DNA of 64,000 nucleotides from NCBI GenBank assembly GCA_016182795.1, contig JACPFW010000005.1, forward strand, positions 62,001-126,000. The letters are read 5' to 3'. How positions within the stretch are numbered: position 1 is the first letter of the stretch; each line of letters begins with the position of its first letter. The stretch comes from Gemmatimonadota bacterium. Lineage in GTDB: Bacteria; Gemmatimonadota; Gemmatimonadetes; Gemmatimonadales; Gemmatimonadaceae. The position numbers and the translations under genes are program-made. This document shows, piece after piece, positions 42,187-50,398 of this stretch. The notes beneath the pieces were generated by a model. That model made no database searches, had not been told where the DNA came from, and saw nothing but the letters and a program-made list of their open reading frames with translations.

Positions 42187-44292
42187 CTACTCCTCCACCT
42201 CTTCCTTCTTCTCCTTCTCCGACTCGGCGATCACCTTGGCGGCGGCCTCGTGCGGCATCAGTTCGTACGTGTGGAACTTGTGCGTGAAGGTGCCGCGCCC
42301 CTGCGTCATGGACTGCAGCTTCGTGGCGTAGAGATACAGCTCGGCCTGCGGCACGATCGCCCGCACCTTGGTGCCAATGCCCTCGATGTTCTCCGAGCCG
42401 AGGATCTGCCCGCGACGCCCGGAGATGTCGCCCATCACGTCGCCGAGGTAGGCGTCGGGGGTGAGGATCTCCACTTCGTGCAGCGGCTCAAGCAGAACGG
42501 GGCGGCACTTGGGCGCAATGTTCTTGAAGGCGAGAATGCCGGCCATCTTGAACGACGCTTCATTGGAATCCACCGAGTGCGACGAGCCGTCGAAGCATTC
42601 GCAGATGAAGTCGACCACCGGATAGCCGGCCAGAATGCCGCGCTCGGCGGCTTCCTGCACGCCCTTGTCGACGGCGGGGATGTACTGGCGCGGAATCACC
42701 CCGCCCTTGATGGCATCGACGTACTCGTATCCCTTGCCGCGCGGCGCCGGGCGCAGCTTGACCCAGCAGTCGCCGAACTGGCCGCGTCCGCCGGACTGCT
42801 TCTTGTGCCGCCCCTGCCCTTCGGCGGCGGCGGTCAGCGTCTCGCGATACGCGATGCGCGGCGTCTTGAGCGCGGCCGAGACGTTGAGCGTGCGCTTGAT
42901 CTTGGCCATCGCCACTTCCACGTGACGCTCGCCCATGCCGCTGAGGATCGTCTCGTGCGTTTCGGGATCGTAGTGCGTCTCGAACGTCGGGTCCTCGTCG
43001 TGGATCTTGTGCATGCCGACCTGGAGCTTCTCCTCGTCGGCGTGGACCGCGGCCTTGACCGCATAGGTGACGAGCGGTGGTGGGAACTCGATCAGCGGCA
43101 GACGGACCGGGTGATCCTTGGTGGACAGCGTGTCGTTGGTGTGCGTGTTCTTGAGCTTCGCCACGCAGCCGATGTCGCCGGGGAAGAGCCGCAGCACCTC
43201 GAGGCGCTCTCGCCCCTGCGGCACCGACAGGTGCATCAGCTTCTCGATTACGTCGCGCGTGGCGTTGAAGACTTCCTGTCCGCTGGCGACGGTCCCGCTG
43301 AAGGTTCGGAAGTAGGTGACTTCGCCGACGTGCGGCTCGGTCATCGTCTTGAAGCACAGCGCGGTGAACGGCGCGTTGTCAACGGGATGGATGTCGATCG
43401 TCTTGTTGCCCTCGGCGCCCTTGAACGCCTTCTGCTCTTCCATCTCAAACGCCGACGGCATGAGTTGGACGAGGAAGTCGAGCACCGTGCGTACGCCCCA
43501 CGTGAGCTGGGCCGAGCAGCAGAGCAGCGGGAACAGCTCCTGCCGCTTCATCGCCTGCTTCATGGCGGCCATCTCTTCGTCGCCGGGGATTTCTTCGCCG
43601 CCGAAGAAACGCTCGAGCAGCGCGTCGTCGGTGGCGGCGATGGCCTCGACCATTTCCTGATGGTACTTCTCAAAGCGCGCCTTCTCCGAGTCCGGGATTT
43701 CGGTTTCGGTGTACTCGCCGGCCTTGGTGCCGGCGGTGAAGACGTGCGCCTTCTTGGTGAAGAGGTTGATGATTCCCTTGAGGCCGGCGCCGGCCCCGAT
43801 GGGAATCTCCACCGGCACAACCTTGGCGGTGAGCTTCTCCTTGATGGCCTCGTAGGCCCGATCAAAGTCGGCGTGCTCCTTGTCCATCAGGGTCACGACG
43901 AAGAGCACGGGATCGCGGCGGGTGACCGCCTCGCGGAACATGCGTTCGGTGCCCACTTCGACGCCGGCGGCGGCGGCCACGGTGATGAGCGCTCCATCGG
44001 CGGCGGTGAGGCCGGCGATCGCGTCGCCCTGGAAGTCGAGGAACCCTGGCGTGTCGATGAGGTTGACCTTGGTGTCACGCCACTCGGCATGGGCGCAGCC
44101 CATGGAGATAGAAAAACCGCGCTCGATCTCCTCGGGTGAGGTCACGGTCAACGCGGTTCCGTCCTTGACTTGGCCATGTCGCTTGCTGCTTCCGGACACG
44201 AAGGCGAGGGCGTCTACCAGTGTGGTCTTGCCGCTCGTCCCGTGTCCCACTACCGCGACATTTCTGATTGCCTCGCTCCTGTACTCTTTCAT
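42187..44292 (-). CDS. Elongation factor G-like GTPase (divergent paralogue)
   Basis: 701 residues with the five-domain architecture of EF-G. G1 reads GHGTSGKT (16-23) instead of GHIDAGKT, G3 DTPGFLDF (80-87) instead of DTPGHVDF so the catalytic His is Phe84, and G4 TLMD (134-137) instead of NKMD. Domains III-V are present (GERHVEVAMAKIKRT, GGRGQFGDCWVKL, DAYLGDVMGDISGRRGQI). Such EF-G-like paralogues occur in many bacteria alongside a canonical EF-G, which would be elsewhere in the genome. Role may be ribosome-related but not standard translocation. ATG with GGAGG five bases upstream. Acidic/Lys-rich tail. Confidence 0.9.
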   Translation of the reverse strand: MKEYRSEAIRNVAVVGHGTSGKTTLVDALAFVSGSSKRHGQVKDGTALTVTSPEEIERGFSISMGCAHAEWRDTKVNLIDTPGFLDFQGDAIAGLTAADGALITVAAAAGVEVGTERMFREAVTRRDPVLFVVTLMDKEHADFDRAYEAIKEKLTAKVVPVEIPIGAGAGLKGIINLFTKKAHVFTAGTKAGEYTETEIPDSEKARFEKYHQEMVEAIAATDDALLERFFGGEEIPGDEEMAAMKQAMKRQELFPLLCCSAQLTWGVRTVLDFLVQLMPSAFEMEEQKAFKGAEGNKTIDIHPVDNAPFTALCFKTMTEPHVGEVTYFRTFSGTVASGQEVFNATRDVIEKLMHLSVPQGRERLEVLRLFPGDIGCVAKLKNTHTNDTLSTKDHPVRLPLIEFPPPLVTYAVKAAVHADEEKLQVGMHKIHDEDPTFETHYDPETHETILSGMGERHVEVAMAKIKRTLNVSAALKTPRIAYRETLTAAAEGQGRHKKQSGGRGQFGDCWVKLRPAPRGKGYEYVDAIKGGVIPRQYIPAVDKGVQEAAERGILAGYPVVDFICECFDGSSHSVDSNEASFKMAGILAFKNIAPKCRPVLLEPLHEVEILTPDAYLGDVMGDISGRRGQILGSENIEGIGTKVRAIVPQAELYLYATKLQSMTQGRGTFTHKFHTYELMPHEAAAKVIAESEKEKKEEVEE

Positions 44293-44393
44293 GCGGCCCT
44301 CCGCCGAGCGAATCGGCGTCGCTTAATAGGTATGGGAGCATCCAATTAGTTCAGGCGGACGTCAAGGGTATACGACCCTGACGAGAGTGTAGG

Positions 44394-44516
44394 GGAACGA
44401 GGAGGGGGTAGGGGCGCAGGAAGGAGCAACGGGAGTGGTGAAGGGGGACGGGATGACCTCCCTCCCCGTTCCGCATCTCGGGCCTCGACGCTACGCCCCT
44501 ACCCCCTCCTCGTTCC
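44394..44516. repeat. Foldback element with perfect 23-bp arms
   Basis: GGAACGAGGAGGGGG + TAGGGGCG (44394-44416) is exactly complementary to 44494-44516. The enclosed 77 bases contain further purine-rich and pyrimidine-rich blocks that pair only partly. It sits in the 280-base gene-free stretch upstream of the EF-G-like gene; the rest of that stretch holds an AT-rich segment next to the start and the terminator at 44528. Unrelated in sequence to elements A and B. Confidence 0.8.
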
Positions 44517-44520
44517 ACAA

Positions 44521-44551
44521 AAACAAACCGGGCCCGCGATTGCGGGCCCGG
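44521..44551 (-). terminator. Rho-independent terminator
   Basis: A perfect 10-bp stem CCGGGCCCGC / GCGGGCCCGG (44528-44537 with 44542-44551) is followed on the minus strand by TTTGTTTTTG. It lies 21 bases past the stop of the gene at 44573. Confidence 0.9.
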
Positions 44552-44572
44552 CCACAACATCCAGCTGTACCG

Positions 44573-45115
44573 TCAGTTCTCGTCTGACTCCGTATCGTAC
44601 GGCAGGCCATCCGCTTCGCGTAGGACAGCGAGCACGGCTTCGGCCGTCGCCGGAGAGGCGAACGCCGGCGTCGGGCGGAAGCTGAACGATACGGCGCGGC
44701 GCGTTCCTTCGGGCCAGTCGGCCATCAGGAGCCCGCCGACCAATCGCCGAATGGCCTGCCCGCACTCGAGCAGGAGCGCCTGCGCCGTCTCGGCGAGCAC
44801 CGCCAGGGGAATCTGGAGATCGCGCGTCACGAGTTCGCCCGTGGTCTCATCGCGCCACGCTTCATCGCCCACCGCCCCGCGCTCCGGCCAGACGCCGACA
44901 TGCCGCACGGCATCGGCGCGCTCCTCGGCCGACCGGCGGGACTCGAGGGCCGCGGCGAGCGCCAGCGCGAGCGACTCGGGGCTGGGAATGCCGTACAGCG
45001 TGACGACGTCGCGCGACGGACGTTCCATCGTGAGCGGCGATGGCACAGAGCTGACATGCGCGAGCACGTTGGAATGCTCGGGCGGCTGCTCCTCTACCAT
45101 CACAAGAACGTCCAT
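44573..45115 (-). CDS. Protein of unknown function (180 aa)
   Basis: Soluble acidic protein, 180 residues, starting MDVLVMVEEQPPEHSNVLAH. It has alternating strand/helix segments (DVVTLYGIPSPESLALALAAAL, VGVWPERGAVGDEAW, AVSFSFRPTPAF). The ATG at 45115 has GGAGG four bases upstream, better than the longer start at 45142. No family recognised; single-gene unit ended by a strong terminator. The upstream 275 bases to the divergent lipoprotein gene hold presumed promoters only. Confidence 0.65.
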   Translation of the reverse strand: MDVLVMVEEQPPEHSNVLAHVSSVPSPLTMERPSRDVVTLYGIPSPESLALALAAALESRRSAEERADAVRHVGVWPERGAVGDEAWRDETTGELVTRDLQIPLAVLAETAQALLLECGQAIRRLVGGLLMADWPEGTRRAVSFSFRPTPAFASPATAEAVLAVLREADGLPYDTESDEN

Positions 45116-45390
45116 TACTCCTCCAGGGGGGCGAACCTCCATTGATGATTACCTGCAAGTACCAGGCCGCGTCACCGTCGCACGGTCACGACTTGGTCAC
45201 GGCGCCGCCGCCGATGCGATTTGCCTCTGACAGCGGTTCCGCACGCGTCGGGATAGTGCGTGGTGGCGCCTCGCGGCCCGGCGCCTGATAGTTGATACAC
45301 CGAGGCAGTGTGCATTGCTCCACGCACAACGCGGGATTAACACGGGGCACCTGCCGACGTCTCATCCCGCAGTCCCCTCACGAGCCTCCC

Positions 45391-47157
45391 ATGCGTCGCG
45401 TAGTCGCCCCCGTTGCCGCGCTCATACTCGCCGGTTGCTCCAGCGCCCCGGCGAGACCGGTGGAGATGCGGCCCGGCCCTGACCCGGTCGCGCTCGCCGC
45501 GCGCACGCAGACCGCCGATCAACAGGTCCTGCACGCGCTGGCTCGGCTCACCTTTGGCGCCCGCCCGGGCGACGCCGAGCGCGTGCGTCAAATGGGCGTT
45601 GACCGCTGGATTGACGAGCAGCTGCATCCGGAACGCATCGCCGACGCGTCGGCCGAGGCGTGGGCCGGCGACTTTGAAGTGGTCCAGAAGACGGCGGCTC
45701 AACTCGAGGCGGCGTATCAGAACCCGGGCGCGCTCGTGAACCAGCTTGGGGCGCGCAATTCCGGCGGAATGACCCGGGACGACTCGCTGCGGGTGCGTCA
45801 GGCGCGTCAGAACCTGCGCCGGATCGCGGAGGAAGCGCAGGCGGTGCGCGTCGGGCGCGCGCTACTGAGCGAGCGGCAACTGCAGGAGGTGATGACCGAC
45901 TTCTGGTTGAATCACTTCTCTGTCTTCGCCGGCAAGGGCATCCGCGAGCAGTACTACCTGGCCGACTACGAGAACCGCGTCATCCGACCGCGCGCGCTCG
46001 GGAAGTTCCGCGACCTGCTCGGCGCGGTGGCGAAGAGCCCGGCGATGCTCTTCTACCTCGACAATTGGGAGAGCGCGGCCGACAGCGGGCGGCCGCGACT
46101 CGTGAACCCGGCGGAGCCGGTCGTGCGACGCGCGGTGCGGCGCCGGTTTCCGGCCGCAGCGAACCCGCAGTCGCCCATGGCCCAGCAGGTCCGGCGCCGT
46201 CTGCGCGCCGGTCTGAACGAGAACTACGGGCGTGAACTGCTCGAGCTCCACACGCTCGGCGTCGATGGCGGCTACACCCAGCAGGACGTGATCAACGCGG
46301 CGCGGGCGCTCACCGGGTGGACGATTGCCGGGCCGCGCCAAAGCGGCGGATTCACGTTCACGCCGTTCATGCATGACGCGGGTGAGAAGCGGATCCTGGG
46401 CCACACGCTCAAGGCCGGGCGCGGCATCGAAGACGGTGAGGAGCTGCTCGACATCGTCGCCCGGCATCCGAGCACGGCGCGGTTCATCGCGTACAAGCTG
46501 GCCCGCCGGTTTGTCAGCGACTCGCCGAGCACGGCGCTCGTCGAGCGCGCCGCGGTGGTCTTTCAGCGCACCGATGGCGACCTCCGCGAGGTGGTGCGCA
46601 CCATCGTCACGAGCCCCGAGTTCTTTGCGCGCGAGTCGTACCGCGCGAAGGTGAAGTCGCCGTTCGAGGTGGTGCTGAGCACGCTGCGCGCGCTGAACGC
46701 GCAGCCGGACCGGTCGATGCGCACCGCCCAACTCATCGCCGGGCTGGGCCAGCCGGTGTACGGACGGCAGACGCCGGACGGGTGGCCGGAAACGGGCGAG
46801 GGGTGGATGGGCACCGGCGCCATTCTCAATCGCATCAACTTCGGGCTGTTGGTCGCGGCGGGGCGTGTTCCCGGCGTCACGCCGGCGGCGTTTCCACATG
46901 TCGAGGAACTGCGCCAGGCGCCGCGCGAGCAGCAGGTGGATGGCGTCGTGGGCGTCTTGCTCGGCGGCGATGTGTCGAGCGTCACGCGCGCCGTGCTCGT
47001 CTCGGGGAGGAATCCGCTGCTCGATGCGGCGGCCGACTCGCTGGCGACCGCACGACCTCTGCCCGCGCGAGGGTTGGCGCAGGTGATCGGTCTCGCGCTT
47101 GGCAGTCCCGAGTTTCAGCGGAGGTCGCCCAGCCATGCCACGTCGCGTCTTCCTTAA
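45391..47157 (+). CDS. DUF1800 family lipoprotein
   Basis: 588 residues. Lipoprotein signal MRRVVAPVAALILAGC with Cys16. The DUF1800 body includes RLTFGARPGDAERVRQMG, the ligand-like MTDFWLNHFSVF and GRELLELHTLGVDGGYTQQD. The family is nearly always paired with DUF1501, as here; biochemical role unknown, secreted or surface-located. The ATG at 45391 is fixed by the signal peptide although the frame extends upstream. Its last 23 bases overlap the start of the DUF1501 gene. Confidence 0.85.
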   Translation: MRRVVAPVAALILAGCSSAPARPVEMRPGPDPVALAARTQTADQQVLHALARLTFGARPGDAERVRQMGVDRWIDEQLHPERIADASAEAWAGDFEVVQKTAAQLEAAYQNPGALVNQLGARNSGGMTRDDSLRVRQARQNLRRIAEEAQAVRVGRALLSERQLQEVMTDFWLNHFSVFAGKGIREQYYLADYENRVIRPRALGKFRDLLGAVAKSPAMLFYLDNWESAADSGRPRLVNPAEPVVRRAVRRRFPAAANPQSPMAQQVRRRLRAGLNENYGRELLELHTLGVDGGYTQQDVINAARALTGWTIAGPRQSGGFTFTPFMHDAGEKRILGHTLKAGRGIEDGEELLDIVARHPSTARFIAYKLARRFVSDSPSTALVERAAVVFQRTDGDLREVVRTIVTSPEFFARESYRAKVKSPFEVVLSTLRALNAQPDRSMRTAQLIAGLGQPVYGRQTPDGWPETGEGWMGTGAILNRINFGLLVAAGRVPGVTPAAFPHVEELRQAPREQQVDGVVGVLLGGDVSSVTRAVLVSGRNPLLDAAADSLATARPLPARGLAQVIGLALGSPEFQRRSPSHATSRLP

Positions 47158-48385
47158 AGACTCCGCGCTCGCGCTCGTCACGCTTGGCCTGAGTCCGTCG
47201 TTCCTGCGCCGCACCACCCTGGCGATGGACCTGCCGCTCGCGGCTCGGGGCAAGGTGCTCATCTGCCTGTTCCAGCGCGGCGCTGCCGACGCGCTGAACG
47301 TCGTGCTGCCGTTCGGGGAGCGAGAATACTACGCCTTGCGCCCGAGCATCGCCGTTGCACCGCCAACACGGGCCGCGGGGAGCGTCGGGGCCATCGATCT
47401 GGACGGTTTCTTTGGACTGCACCCCGCGCTGGCGCCGCTGAAGCCGCTGTGGGACAGCGGGCTGCTTGCGCCCGTGCACGCCGTGGGGAGTCCGAGCGCG
47501 ACGCGTTCGCACTTTGATGCGCAGGATTACATGGAGAGCGCGACCCCGGATCACAAGGGAACGCCCGATGGCTGGCTGAACCGGTATCTCGCCACCTCCG
47601 GCACGTGCGAGCAGTGCACCCCAGCGCCGTTCCGCGCCGTGGCGATGACACCGCAGACGCCGCGCATCCTGCAGGGGAGCGCGCCAAGTGTGGCAATGAA
47701 CTCGGTGGCCGAGTTCACGGTGCGGAGCGGCGGTACTCAGGCGGCGCAGCTGGAGGCGCTGTATCGCACCGGATCGGCCGACCTGATCCACGGCACCGGC
47801 ACCGAGATGTTCGAGGCGGTGAAGCTGCTGCGCGCGGCGAATCCGCAGCGGTACCAGCCGGAGCACGGCGCCGTCTATCCGGCGTCACAGTTCGGCCAGC
47901 GCCTGCTCTCGATCGCGCAGTTGATCAAGTCGGGCGTTGGGCTCGAAGTGGCGTTCGCCGATGTGGGCGGCTGGGACACGCACGTCAATCAGGGGGGCGC
48001 CACGGGTCAGCTGGCGCAGCGGCTCGGCGATTTTGGCGCGGCGATTGCGGCACTGGTCACCGACCTCGGCGACCGCATGGAAGACGTGGTGATCGTGACG
48101 ATGTCGGAGTTTGGACGGATGGCGCAGCAGAACGGCAATGGCGGCACTGATCACGGTCATGCCGGCGCGATGTTCGTGATTGGCGGCCGCGTGAACGGGC
48201 GGCGCGTGCACGGTCAGTGGCCCGGGCTTGCCCGCGAGCAGCTGTACGAAGGGCGCGACCTGGCGCTGACGACCGATTTTCGGACCGTCTTCACGGAAGT
48301 CGCCACCAAGCACCTCGGCGCGACGAAGGCGGATACGCTGTTCCCGGGATTCGCGCCGAACGCGACGCTCGGCGTGCTGGGGTAG
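47135..48385 (+). CDS. DUF1501 family protein with Tat-like signal
   Basis: 416 residues. N-terminus MPRRVFLKDSALALVTLGL carries a twin-arginine-type motif (RR-x-FLK), so export in folded form is likely. DUF1501 proteins belong to the alkaline-phosphatase/sulfatase fold class; recognisable segments are CLFQRGAADALNVVLPF, GGWDTHVNQGG and MSEFGRMAQQNGNGGTDHGHAG. Start ATG 47135 with GGAGG ten bases upstream, overlapping the DUF1800 gene. Function of the pair unknown. Confidence 0.85.
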   Translation: MPRRVFLKDSALALVTLGLSPSFLRRTTLAMDLPLAARGKVLICLFQRGAADALNVVLPFGEREYYALRPSIAVAPPTRAAGSVGAIDLDGFFGLHPALAPLKPLWDSGLLAPVHAVGSPSATRSHFDAQDYMESATPDHKGTPDGWLNRYLATSGTCEQCTPAPFRAVAMTPQTPRILQGSAPSVAMNSVAEFTVRSGGTQAAQLEALYRTGSADLIHGTGTEMFEAVKLLRAANPQRYQPEHGAVYPASQFGQRLLSIAQLIKSGVGLEVAFADVGGWDTHVNQGGATGQLAQRLGDFGAAIAALVTDLGDRMEDVVIVTMSEFGRMAQQNGNGGTDHGHAGAMFVIGGRVNGRRVHGQWPGLAREQLYEGRDLALTTDFRTVFTEVATKHLGATKADTLFPGFAPNATLGVLG

Positions 48386-48435
48386 TCGAACGGCAGGGCG
48401 CGAAGGCCTAGTGCCAATCAGCCGTCGCACGCGGG

Positions 48436-48450
48436 TAAATTGCCCGCATC
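48436..48450 (+). promoter_or_regulatory. -10-like box for a leaderless transcript (deacetylase)
   Basis: TAAATT (48436-48441) is nine bases before the ATG at 48451, without a Shine-Dalgarno sequence. Confidence 0.35.
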
Positions 48451-49344
48451 ATGCATCGCTTTCGACTTCTCGCGTTTGCGCTTCTCATCGGCGTGCGCCC
48501 GGCGCTGGCACAGGGCAACGCAGCCGCGCTGCCATATCGCATCCCCGTCCTGCAGTATCACCTGATCGGCGACACCGACAGCCGCTGGCGCCGCTCGCGC
48601 GACGGATTCCGCCGCGACTTGCAGCTGCTGTATGATCGCGGCTACCGGCCGATCACCGTCGCGCAGTTGATCGACCGGAAGTTCGACATTCCTCGCGGGA
48701 CGTCGCCGGTGGTGTTCACGTTCGACGACGCGTCCCCGGGCCAGTTCTCGTACATCGAGCGCAACGGCACGCTTGACGTTGACCCCGCGAGCGCCGTCGG
48801 CATCTGGCTGGCGTTCAGTCGTGCGCATCCCGACTGGAAGCCGCGTGCGACGTTCTGCCTGCTCTCCGGCGCCGCGGCCGGGCACGCCTTCTTTGGCGAC
48901 ACGGGTGTGGCGGGGCAGCAATCCGCGTGGCGCCTGCCGAAGGTCCGGTTCCTCGCGGCGCAGGGCTTCGAGCTGTGCAACCACACCTTGTACCACGCGC
49001 GGCTCGACAGACAGACCGACGCGGTCGTGCAGGAGCAGATCGCGCGCGGCACCCTCGCCATCGATTCGGCCGTTGCCGGATACCGGGTGCGCACGTTCGC
49101 GTTGCCGCTCGGCCTGTGGCCGAGGAACCGCGCGTTGGCCCGGTCGGGGCAGTGGGTGAATCCGAAGGGTGGGCGCGCGGTGTCGTATCGGTTCGACGCG
49201 ATCCTGGAAGTCACCGGCGCGTTGCAGGGGACGCCCTACGGCTCCGGGTTCGACCCGCTCGCGATTCCCCGCACGCAGGTGATTGGGGAAAACCTCGGCA
49301 AGTTACTGGACGCCATCGAGCCAAAGCGGTTCACGCCTCGCTGA
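48451..49344 (+). CDS. Secreted polysaccharide deacetylase (NodB homology domain)
   Basis: 297 residues. Signal peptide MHRFRLLAFALLIGVRPALAQ, then NodB-type motifs: metal-binding TFDDA (VVFTFDDASPGQFSYI) and His pair in ELCNHTLYHARL (HxxxH). It removes acetyl groups from cell-wall or matrix polysaccharide (family knowledge). A loop insertion before the second motif is longer than usual. Follows the DUF1501 gene by about 65 bases, with its own possible promoter. Confidence 0.85.
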   Translation: MHRFRLLAFALLIGVRPALAQGNAAALPYRIPVLQYHLIGDTDSRWRRSRDGFRRDLQLLYDRGYRPITVAQLIDRKFDIPRGTSPVVFTFDDASPGQFSYIERNGTLDVDPASAVGIWLAFSRAHPDWKPRATFCLLSGAAAGHAFFGDTGVAGQQSAWRLPKVRFLAAQGFELCNHTLYHARLDRQTDAVVQEQIARGTLAIDSAVAGYRVRTFALPLGLWPRNRALARSGQWVNPKGGRAVSYRFDAILEVTGALQGTPYGSGFDPLAIPRTQVIGENLGKLLDAIEPKRFTPR

Positions 49345-49382
49345 GGCCGACGCTGCCGCGCACGACGCGCGCCGCGACGCGG

Positions 49383-49970
49383 TTAGCGGGCGCGGAGGGC
49401 GTCGATAGCGCGATCGAGCGCGTCGCGCTGCGCGGGATGCGGCGCGCGCGCGCGCAGTTGGAGGAAGGTGTCGAGCGCCAGCTTGATGGCGACCGGATCG
49501 TCCTCGGCTGATCCCACCGACGCGGCGCTGTCGGCCAGATTGGCGCGCGCCAGGTCGTCGGCGGGAAATCGCTCGGTGACCTGCAACCAGCGTGTCATCC
49601 GCGCGCGTGGATCGCTCTCCGTGAGCGCCCACAGATGCCAGGCGCCCGCATGCGCGGGATCGGAGGCGATGGCGCGCGAGGCGAGTTCGCCAACAACCTC
49701 GGGGCCGCGTCCCGTCAGCCAATAGGCGTTGGCGAGCCGGACGAGCGCACGCGCGTTGGTGGGTTCGCGATCGACGACGACTTCCATCAGCGGCCCGAGC
49801 ACCTCGGGGATGCCCGCGTGCGCATCGGCGGCGGCAAACAGTTCGTCGGTCGGGGCGCCGTCGGCGAGGGTGGAGAGTTCGCCGAGCAGTTGGGCGACGT
49901 TGTGATGTCCCTTGTAGGACTCAACAATCGACGTAAGGCGGGACAGCGTGTGGCCGGGTGGGGTCTGCAT
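49383..49970 (-). CDS. TPR-like helical protein
   Basis: 195 residues, all helical, with repeat-like segments (ALVRLANAYWLTGRGPEVVGELA, AGAWHLWALTESDPRARMTRWL, DLARANLADSAASVGSA) resembling degenerate tetratricopeptide repeats, so probably a protein-protein adaptor. The start MQTPPGHTLSRLTSIVE at 49970 is taken because TAAATT stands seven bases upstream. The open frame continues much further, but that extension is low-complexity and antisense to the rho leader. Confidence 0.6.
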   Translation of the reverse strand: MQTPPGHTLSRLTSIVESYKGHHNVAQLLGELSTLADGAPTDELFAAADAHAGIPEVLGPLMEVVVDREPTNARALVRLANAYWLTGRGPEVVGELASRAIASDPAHAGAWHLWALTESDPRARMTRWLQVTERFPADDLARANLADSAASVGSAEDDPVAIKLALDTFLQLRARAPHPAQRDALDRAIDALRAR

Positions 49971-49983
49971 ATCCCGTAATTTA
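49971..49983 (-). promoter_or_regulatory. -10-like box for a leaderless transcript (TPR-like protein)
   Basis: TAAATT (49983-49978) ends seven bases before the ATG at 49970. Confidence 0.4.
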
Positions 49984-50398
49984 CCGCGGTGCGCCGGTGA
50001 GGGTCCGGCTGAGGGTTGCGCTGGCGGCCGGACTCCGCCATACTCCACCCCAGTCGGTCTGCGCTCTGCGCACTCCGGTGAATGCACCCCTCCGCCTCTG
50101 CCGCCAGTCTGCGGTATGCGACTCCGGCGTGACGCGCCGCGAGTGACGGTGTATCCGTTCAAACCTGCCTGGCCCCGTGTCGTTCCGTGGCCTGGAATGC
50201 CGAGGCGCCTCGCGCGCCCAGTCTCGCCTGATTTCATCAAACGTTCGTCGGTTGGCGCGCCAGCGGCGCGCGCGGTCTGTGGAAGTCACGGATCCCTGAC
50301 CCAGAGGAAGCATTCGGAGTGCCAACTCCCCGCATCGTCGGACCGCGTGTGCGCGGTTCGCACCCTGTTCGTTTCGCACTAACACTAGACACCATCGC
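49984..50398 (+). other. Gene-free leader region upstream of rho
   Basis: About 415 bases with no convincing coding frame. It holds GC-rich segments with several short inverted repeats, including CCGCG-TGTG-CGCGG shortly before the rho start. Long untranslated leaders are usual for rho genes, which control themselves by premature termination (established for enteric rho). No promoter or known riboswitch was recognised. Confidence 0.4.

Noticed and set aside
42127-44139. 670-codon open frame opposite the EF-G-like gene
   Set aside because: Antisense shadow of an obvious GTPase; low-complexity composition and no start signal.
49984-50398. Coding frames in the rho leader (both strands)
   Set aside because: Short, without start signals, and with composition typical of non-coding GC-rich DNA.
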